A stretch of DNA of 64,000 bases from positions 1 to 64,000 of the forward strand of contig JAGXGZ010000035.1 of assembly GCA_024636495.1 (NCBI GenBank), given 5' to 3'. Position 1 is the first letter of the stretch; the number at the start of each line of letters is the position of its first letter. Made by a program: the position numbers and the translations under genes. Below the pieces are notes generated by a model. The model was not told the DNA's origin. It worked only from the letters and a program-made list of their open reading frames with translations, and ran no database searches. Below, piece by piece: positions 58,864 through 64,000 of this stretch. Origin of the DNA: Roseobacter sp. (lineage in GTDB: Bacteria; Pseudomonadota; Alphaproteobacteria; Rhodobacterales; Rhodobacteraceae).

Positions 58864-59990
58864 TAGTATGCGGGCTCCATCCGGCTGCTTACCGGAACTG
58901 TGTGCTTGATTGCAGGGATCGTATAAAGCGACACAAATGTCGCAGCGACCGTAGCCATCCCGGCCAACCGCGATGCCATACCCATCACACCGCCGCGCTT
59001 TTTCGCCGCCGCAACCTGCCGCGACGCCGCTTCCAGGCGGTTCAGGCCCTTGCGCCAGCGCGGGTGATCAATATCCAACGTGATCGGGAACACCTGCTTG
59101 GTAATCTCGGACGTCTTGCGGAACACCTCTTGACCGTACCATGTCACATCAACACCCAAAGCTTCATGAAACACAGGGCGCTGGTGATCGCGGATCCACA
59201 TGGTCGAATAAACGGCTGTAAGGAAAAACTTTATCCACAGCTTGTTGCTAAAGCTTGTCGTCAGCTTGGGGTCGGTCCGCATCAGCAAGGCAAACGCTTC
59301 GCCATGGCTGAACTCGTCGTTGCACCATTCGCGGAACCACTTGAAAATCGGGTGGAACCGCTTGTCAGGGTGTTCTTCGAGGTGACGGAAGATCGTGATG
59401 TAGCGGGCATAGCCGATCTTTTCCGACAGATACGTCGCATAATAGATGAACTTGGGCCGGAAATAGGTGTATTTCTTCTGCTGCGTCAGAAAACCAAGGT
59501 TCACCGAAACGCCCGCTTCGCGCAGCGCGTCGTTGATGAAACCGGCATGACGCGCCTCGTCGCGGGCCATCAGCTGGAACAGCGTGGTGATGTCGGTGTT
59601 GCTACCGCGACGCTTCATCTCTTTGTACAAAACGCAGCCCGAAAATTCGGCCGTGCAGCTTGAGATCAGAAAATCAATGAACTCGGCCTTCAAGGCAGGG
59701 TCCATGTTCTCCCAATCGGCGTCCCATTCGTCATTCTTTTTGAAATGCCCCTTGTTGGGGTCAGATTTCATCTGGGCAATCAACGCATCCCACTCTTCGC
59801 GCACGGGCGTTACGTCAATCGCATCCATCTCTTCGAAATCAGTGGTGTAAAACCGCGGCGTCAGCAGCGTGTTCTGCATGGCAATGTTCGTCGCGTCCTC
59901 ATTTGTCAGCGGCGGCAATGCTTCTTGGCGTGCAATCGCTTCTTCAGCCGTCGCAGCATCCGACGAGTGGGGTGTATTATGCGCGTTCAT
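58863..59990 (-). CDS. acsF: Oxygen-dependent Mg-protoporphyrin IX monomethyl ester cyclase AcsF, 375 aa
   Basis: Aerobic di-iron cyclase that forms the fifth (isocyclic) ring of bacteriochlorophyll. Di-iron ligand motifs seen: FLISSCTAEFSGCVLYKE (about residues 107-124), MARDEARHAGFINDAL (about 140-155) and CNDEFSHGEAFALLMR (about 229-244). Its presence, instead of or in addition to anaerobic BchE, is a hallmark of aerobic anoxygenic phototrophs. It has 4-nt and 3-nt overlaps with its neighbours in the operon. Confidence 0.96.
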   Translation of the reverse strand: MNAHNTPHSSDAATAEEAIARQEALPPLTNEDATNIAMQNTLLTPRFYTTDFEEMDAIDVTPVREEWDALIAQMKSDPNKGHFKKNDEWDADWENMDPALKAEFIDFLISSCTAEFSGCVLYKEMKRRGSNTDITTLFQLMARDEARHAGFINDALREAGVSVNLGFLTQQKKYTYFRPKFIYYATYLSEKIGYARYITIFRHLEEHPDKRFHPIFKWFREWCNDEFSHGEAFALLMRTDPKLTTSFSNKLWIKFFLTAVYSTMWIRDHQRPVFHEALGVDVTWYGQEVFRKTSEITKQVFPITLDIDHPRWRKGLNRLEAASRQVAAAKKRGGVMGMASRLAGMATVAATFVSLYTIPAIKHTVPVSSRMEPAY

Positions 59991-60283
59991 GTCAGAACCT
60001 CGTCGCTAAAGGAAAATTCACACAGTTCCATGAACTCGAAATCACCTGTGGCGCGTGTCCACATCTGTTCCAGTTTGCTGGCACGGGTGATCGTCGCGAC
60101 ACGCTCCTCCTCGACCAATTCACCATAAGCGGCCATGATCTCGGCCCCGTGAACCTGCACGGTATCACCGGGATGGATCACCGCACCGTTGTTGAACCGC
60201 ACATGCGCGCTCAGCTCTTCGAAACGATGTGAAATCGTAACGGTGCAGGGCGCTGTTTCCTTCTCTCTAAATAGTAGTCCCAT
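59987..60283 (-). CDS. Conserved small protein of the puh operon, 98 aa
   Basis: Small hydrophilic protein between puhC and acsF. An open reading frame at this position is regular in proteobacterial puh operons, but I know no firm function. The sequence is beta-rich (CTVTISHRFEELSAHVRF near residues 13-30; IHPGDTVQVHG near 36-46) and has no signal peptide or membrane segment. A strong AAAGGAGGGAA site precedes the ATG. Its stop overlaps acsF by 4 nt, suggesting coupled synthesis; a role with the cyclase is plausible but unproven. Confidence 0.8.
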   Translation of the reverse strand: MGLLFREKETAPCTVTISHRFEELSAHVRFNNGAVIHPGDTVQVHGAEIMAAYGELVEEERVATITRASKLEQMWTRATGDFEFMELCEFSFSDEVLT

Positions 60284-60310
60284 CAGGTTCCCTCCTTTGA
60301 TGGTCGTTTC

Positions 60311-60769
60311 TTAGTCAATCAGCTTGGCGAAAGCTGCGACATTATCCGAACCATAGCCGATCAATTCGACGACCATGTCCGTTTCAGTATCGATCACGGC
60401 AATATTGCCGTTCTCACGCCGCACCACGCGTACCGGTGCAACTTTTTCAACGCCTTCGACAAAGCGCTGGCGATCAAACACACGCCAGACTACCCCGATA
60501 AAACCGTTTTTGTCTTCTGTAGAATAGGTCAGCAGGTTTCCGTCCATATCAGTCACGGTCACAGCGCCTTCGCGGGTGCCAATCAGATTGATGGTACGTT
60601 CCGCCACAATCGGTGCCTCGATCAAGACGCCGGTATTGGCCTTGCCTGTCAACTGAGCGTAGCCGACGGTCAGCAGCGTAAACGCGATCAGACCCAACAT
60701 GGCACGCACCAAAAAGCGCGGAACCAGATCGTTCTCTTCCATTTTGAAGGGGATATCAGTCTGTGCCAT
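60311..60769 (-). CDS. puhC: Photosynthetic complex assembly protein PuhC, 152 aa
   Basis: Needed for normal assembly of the reaction centre-LH1 core in Rhodobacter. A cytoplasmic N-terminus is followed by a single TM (FLVRAMLGLIAFTLLTVGYAQL, about residues 19-40) and then a periplasmic beta-rich domain (VVWRVFDRQRFVEGVEK near 93-109; GSDNVAAFAKLID at the C-terminus). Position and topology match PuhC; it starts 5 bp beyond the puhB stop. Confidence 0.92.
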   Translation of the reverse strand: MAQTDIPFKMEENDLVPRFLVRAMLGLIAFTLLTVGYAQLTGKANTGVLIEAPIVAERTINLIGTREGAVTVTDMDGNLLTYSTEDKNGFIGVVWRVFDRQRFVEGVEKVAPVRVVRRENGNIAVIDTETDMVVELIGYGSDNVAAFAKLID

Positions 60770-60774
60770 ACCGA

Positions 60775-61404
60775 TTACTCCGCCGCCATTGCGACTTGGG
60801 TGGTGCGTTCCACCCGAGGCACTGACGTTCTGATTTCAGCAGCTTCAGCAAAGATTGCCGCAACTTTTTCCGCATCAGCAATGCAGCGCAATGCAGGTTG
60901 TGTTTTAGCGAAATGCCAGGGGCGCACGTTGGGCCAAAGCGTGATATAGGAAAACCGTGTCTCATCCAGCAACTCAAGCGCGATCGTCCCGTGACCCGAA
61001 GCTTTAACATCAAGCGAGGCATTACCGATCTTAACATATGGCAGGTTCAACGTCATGGTCAGCGCAGCACCAATCCGCATGGCGACGCGCTTGTTGGTCA
61101 GGGTGTAAACTGTCGCCTTTGCCTGCACCCAGGCTAGTCCGATCATGGCCAGACAAACACCGGCACAAATCAGAACAAAGGGCACCGCGTGCAGCGCCGC
61201 TTCGTTGAAAGGCATTGTCGAAGACGATACCCCCACCCGCCAGATCGCAAGAACTGCGAAGTAGCCGATGATCCAGTTGATCTTGAAACCCTCGCGGGCC
61301 AGTTTCATCGTCGTGGGGCTGCCTTGCCAAAGGATATGCTCCCCCTCTGGCAATGCTTCCGGTAGTCCCCTTACCGGCTCGAAGGCAAAATCGTCATGCG
61401 ACAT
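60775..61404 (-). CDS. puhB: Photosynthetic reaction-centre assembly protein PuhB, 209 aa
   Basis: Membrane protein that promotes reaction-centre assembly. An N-terminal LPEGEHILWQGSPTTMKLA segment (about residues 17-35), typical of the PH-like domain of this family, precedes two or three hydrophobic spans (WIIGYFAVLAIWRVG near 44-58; HAVPFVLICAGVCLAMIGLAWV near 72-93). A C-terminal cytoplasmic domain has TLTNKRVAMRIGAAL. It lies between puhA and puhC as in all known puh operons. Confidence 0.93.
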   Translation of the reverse strand: MSHDDFAFEPVRGLPEALPEGEHILWQGSPTTMKLAREGFKINWIIGYFAVLAIWRVGVSSSTMPFNEAALHAVPFVLICAGVCLAMIGLAWVQAKATVYTLTNKRVAMRIGAALTMTLNLPYVKIGNASLDVKASGHGTIALELLDETRFSYITLWPNVRPWHFAKTQPALRCIADAEKVAAIFAEAAEIRTSVPRVERTTQVAMAAE

Positions 61405-61429
61405 GGTTAGTTCCCTTTTTGGCTATCGA

Positions 61430-62203
61430 TCAAAGCTGCGCTTCAAGGCGCTTGGGGTCGGCATAAAGTGTGCCGCCTGCGTACCAGGCTGTGATCTTCT
61501 CTTCTTCCAGCATGGTGATTTCACCATCTGATTTCGTCTGTGGTACACCCTCGAACTGGGCGGAATAGATCGAACGGACCGTGACCCGGTCGCTTTTGAT
61601 GCGTGCCATGGTCATCGGGATCAGGCGGATTTTGCCGGACCCTTCAGGGTTCAGATCGACTGCCAGATAGCGCACAAGCGCTTCCGGGATATCGACCCAC
61701 ATATCGATGATGCGGCCGACAACTTCACCGTCACCTGCAACAACGACCTTGCCACGCGGATCACGCCCGGCCGAAAAAGCAAAGTCAGGCAATTGCGACA
61801 TTGGCCGGATCTTGGCGTGGCCATGTGCATCCAGCTCGGCCAGATCGCGGCGATTTGCCCAGGATGCGGGGCCAACACCATCCACCATCGGATCACCCGT
61901 TGGAATGTAAGGCGAACCCGCCGACATCGAGCTACGCTCAAGTGCAATATCTGTCCGATCAGGGCGCTGGCCAGATGGCACTGTAACCTCGCCTCGGCCA
62001 TGCGGCAGCTTGAATGTCTTATCCTGTGCCAGCGAAAACAGGCCCTCGCGGGGTGTTCCATGCTCGGTCTCGTCCTCAAGCGGATACCCTTCGCGCATGC
62101 TTTCTGTTTGCAGATAATAAATCAGCAGCGCGAAGAAGACCCAAAAGGCCCAGATCGCGGCGCTTGCCAGATCGAAATTACCGAAAAATGTTTGGCCTAC
62201 CAT
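61430..62203 (-). CDS. puhA: Photosynthetic reaction centre H subunit PuhA, 257 aa
   Basis: H subunit of the type II reaction centre. A single N-terminal TM follows FFGNFDLAS (AAIWAFWVFFALLIYYLQTESMR, about residues 15-37, with the usual YLQ-E-REGYPLE continuation). The large cytoplasmic beta-barrel has DPMVDGVGPASWANR (about 104-118), DPRGKVVVAGDGEVVGRIIDMWVDIPE (about 148-174) and a conserved C-terminal EEEKITAWYAGGTLYADPKR. A GGAGGGC site precedes the ATG. It has close family length. Confidence 0.97.
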   Translation of the reverse strand: MVGQTFFGNFDLASAAIWAFWVFFALLIYYLQTESMREGYPLEDETEHGTPREGLFSLAQDKTFKLPHGRGEVTVPSGQRPDRTDIALERSSMSAGSPYIPTGDPMVDGVGPASWANRRDLAELDAHGHAKIRPMSQLPDFAFSAGRDPRGKVVVAGDGEVVGRIIDMWVDIPEALVRYLAVDLNPEGSGKIRLIPMTMARIKSDRVTVRSIYSAQFEGVPQTKSDGEITMLEEEKITAWYAGGTLYADPKRLEAQL

Positions 62204-62221
62204 GTTGGTGCCCTCCAGGTC

Positions 62222-63652
62222 TTAAGTTGGAAAATCCGCAAGCCCGATGGGCCCGTGGGTCGAAGATGTCATTCTGCGGACCCGAACAAGCGGACCCAAA
62301 GCAATCAAAGTGAAGAAAAGTAGATAGATTTCGATGTGATAAACGACGGAATATCCCAGCGCAGGGTTCATCAGCCCCTCGCCCAAGCCGCCCGACATCG
62401 CAAAATTGCTGATCACATCGCGCAACGTGCCGCCAACTACGATAGACAATCCGCCCGCCGTCGCCTGCGCAGCCCCCCAAGCCCCCAGCGCCAAACCGCG
62501 ACCGGCAGTGCCCGTGGTAGGCATCGTCATGGCTGCATTCAGGGTAGAGACCGCGAACATCCCGCCGCCAAAACCGATGCCCAAAGCACCCGCAAAGAAC
62601 ATCGTGGTTGAACTAAGCGGATCGGCAAAAATCACCGCGCAAAATCCGACCAACCCAACCATCAACCCGCGTGCGGCCATCCGGTAAGGATCGGTTCCTT
62701 TCGCCAACCACTTGGCCGCCAGCGCAAACGCGGCCAGCGCACCAACCGACCAAACGGCGGTCAGCAAGGTGGTGGCAGAAACGCTCAGCCCAAGGATCTC
62801 TCCCCCGTACGGCTCAAGCAGCACATCCTGCATGTTGAACGCCATCGTGCCCAAAAACACGACGACCAGCAACCGCCCCGCATCACCGCCGTTGGTGAAA
62901 TCAGTCCATGCATCGCTGAATTTCGGCTGCGGCGCTGCGCGCTCCGCTTTGGTCATCGGCTTGACTTTTTCCTGCTTCCACAGGGCCACAAGGTTCAGCA
63001 AGATCGTGATGACCGCCGCCCCCTGAACCACCTGGATCAGGCGCAATTCACTAAAGTCGCGCAGCAAAGTCCCGATGATCACCGACGAAACACCCATCCC
63101 GATCAAAAACATCACATAAAGTAGCGCCACTACCCTAGGCCGCGTTTCATCGCTGGCGCGGTCCGCAGCCAAGGCCAAGCCCGCCGTTTGCGTCATGTGC
63201 ATGCCAATGCCTGTCAGCAAAAACGCCAGCCCAGCGCCCAGTTCAGCAGCCCAAGGCACGTTCAGCGCCGCCGTGCCGTTAAACAGGATCAGCCCCATCG
63301 GCATGATCGCCAGACCCCCGAACTGCCACATCGTACCAAACCAAAGGTAGGGCACGCGCTTCCAGCCAATCGCACTGCGATGATTGTCAGACCGGAACCC
63401 CAGCAGTGCGCGAAACGGCGCGCTGAGGACCGGCAGCGCGATCATGATCGCCACGATCATCGCAGGCACCGACAATTCCACGATCATCACGCGGTTCAAT
63501 GTGCCCAGCAACAGCACCGATGCCATACCCACAGACACCTGAAACAACGACAGGCGCAGCAGCTGGTTCAGCGGCAGGCCTTCGCTGGCGGCATCTGCAA
63601 AAGGCAGCATCCGTGCGGTCAGGTTCTTAAAGGATTTGGCGCGCAAAATCAT
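62222..63652 (-). CDS. lhaA: Light-harvesting complex I assembly protein LhaA (PucC family), 476 aa
   Basis: MFS-like transporter-fold protein required for LH1 assembly, possibly delivering bacteriochlorophyll to the antenna peptides. Twelve hydrophobic spans are visible. The family motifs include LGTLNRVMIVELSVPA (about residues 44-59), RALLGFRSDNHRS (about 80-92) and, after the sixth span, a long cytoplasmic loop KQEKVKPMTKAERA. Its start overlaps the bchM stop by 4 nt. It is distinguished from PucC by genomic position next to puhA. Confidence 0.93.
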   Translation of the reverse strand: MILRAKSFKNLTARMLPFADAASEGLPLNQLLRLSLFQVSVGMASVLLLGTLNRVMIVELSVPAMIVAIMIALPVLSAPFRALLGFRSDNHRSAIGWKRVPYLWFGTMWQFGGLAIMPMGLILFNGTAALNVPWAAELGAGLAFLLTGIGMHMTQTAGLALAADRASDETRPRVVALLYVMFLIGMGVSSVIIGTLLRDFSELRLIQVVQGAAVITILLNLVALWKQEKVKPMTKAERAAPQPKFSDAWTDFTNGGDAGRLLVVVFLGTMAFNMQDVLLEPYGGEILGLSVSATTLLTAVWSVGALAAFALAAKWLAKGTDPYRMAARGLMVGLVGFCAVIFADPLSSTTMFFAGALGIGFGGGMFAVSTLNAAMTMPTTGTAGRGLALGAWGAAQATAGGLSIVVGGTLRDVISNFAMSGGLGEGLMNPALGYSVVYHIEIYLLFFTLIALGPLVRVRRMTSSTHGPIGLADFPT

Positions 63653-64000
63653 GGACGATACTCCAACGCGGTCGAAATGTAGAAACCCGAATTCACCCGC
63701 TCAACCTCGCGCAGGCGGCCTTTGACGCTGCCATCACGCAAGGCGGATGCAATGCGGGGGGCCGAATGGGGGATCATGGTGGGCGATCTGTCCTTGCGCG
63801 GGAAAAGCTTACCCACCCGGAACATCGCCATCAAAAGCGGTGTGCGCGGGGCAAGCGTAAAGATCATGCTGCCGCGCAAACGGTCGCGCAATCCGCCAAG
63901 GCTGGCGGCAATATCCGACGCGTCGTAATAGATCATGCTGTCCATCGCCATGATGTGATCGAACTGCCCCAAAGCAGGCGAAAACATATCACCGGCGCGA
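63649..64000 (-). CDS. bchM: Mg-protoporphyrin IX methyltransferase BchM, C-terminal part (cut by window edge)
   Basis: SAM-dependent methyltransferase that makes Mg-protoporphyrin monomethyl ester, the AcsF substrate. Only the last about 117 codons are present; the frame runs off the right edge (RAGDMFSPALGQFDHIMAMDSM at the cut). Seen: FDHIMAMDSMIYYDASDI, then the conserved LRGSMIFTLAPRTPLL and SGFYISTALEYRP near the C-terminus. An in-frame ATG at 63987 is internal, not the start. The 3' end overlaps lhaA by 4 nt. Confidence 0.9.
   Translation of the reverse strand, partial: RAGDMFSPALGQFDHIMAMDSMIYYDASDIAASLGGLRDRLRGSMIFTLAPRTPLLMAMFRVGKLFPRKDRSPTMIPHSAPRIASALRDGSVKGRLREVERVNSGFYISTALEYRP

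Overview
The window looks like chromosomal DNA of an aerobic anoxygenic phototroph of the Rhodobacterales (Roseobacter-group Alphaproteobacteria). The right end carries a puh photosynthesis operon in the order bchM-lhaA-puhA-puhB-puhC-orf-acsF-puhE-hemA. It contains the oxygen-dependent cyclase AcsF and 5-aminolevulinate synthase (the C4 route to tetrapyrroles). The middle has rpsT-dnaA-dnaN-recF-lysE-gyrB, and other typical markers are an IalB-family secreted protein and a serC-serA operon. I saw no rRNA, tRNA, CRISPR array, insertion sequence or integrase.

Layout. 1-4.5 kb: a minus-strand cell-surface operon (cysQ, kdsB, a GT2 glycosyltransferase), a lone ABC-2 export permease and alkB. 4.5-8.7 kb: dnaK with a probable RpoH-type promoter, dnaJ and radC. 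8.8-21.3 kb: an unfamiliar cassette of two tandem paralogues (243 and about 260 aa) followed by one 3302-aa giant protein, all on the minus strand. It is flanked by terminators, has an AT-rich leader, and an IalB-type gene lies upstream. This is the best candidate for an undescribed system. 21.4-34.4 kb: housekeeping metabolism (asparaginase II, serB/serC-serA, a PPP phosphatase, an XRE-cupin regulator with kbl-tdh, ubiE-ubiB, mutM, a crotonase). 34.5-42.2 kb: rpsT and the replication genes. 42.2-51.8 kb: a capsule/surface-polysaccharide locus with KpsE, KpsT and KpsM-like exporter parts, two glycosyltransferases, two hexapeptide acyltransferases and two sulfotransferases, suggesting a sulfated, acylated export glycan. 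51.8-56.8 kb: a large RTX protein, a DUF2793 phage/GTA-like protein and a crotonase. 56.8-64 kb: the puh operon, cut by the right edge inside bchM.

How the parts may work together. KdsB makes the CMP-Kdo used in LPS or in the Kdo linker of ABC-exported capsules. CysQ hydrolyses PAP, the by-product of PAPS-dependent sulfotransferases, so the left-end operon could support the sulfated glycan predicted at 43-52 kb (inference). The DUF2793 gene beside the capsule locus is suggestive because some gene-transfer-agent spike proteins bind capsule, but nothing here proves that link. In the photosynthesis operon most genes overlap or lie within about 30 bp, consistent with one transcript that couples pigment synthesis (hemA, acsF, bchM) to reaction-centre assembly (puhABCE, lhaA).

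Several intergenic palindromes stand out: a GC-rich repeat family at gene ends near 22.45, 27.27 and probably 30.27 kb, a large inverted repeat between serC and serA, two tandem palindromes between dnaN and recF, a palindrome just upstream of the gyrB promoter, and mutually exclusive hairpins in the serC leader. All assignments were made by reading motifs and context; no database search was run.
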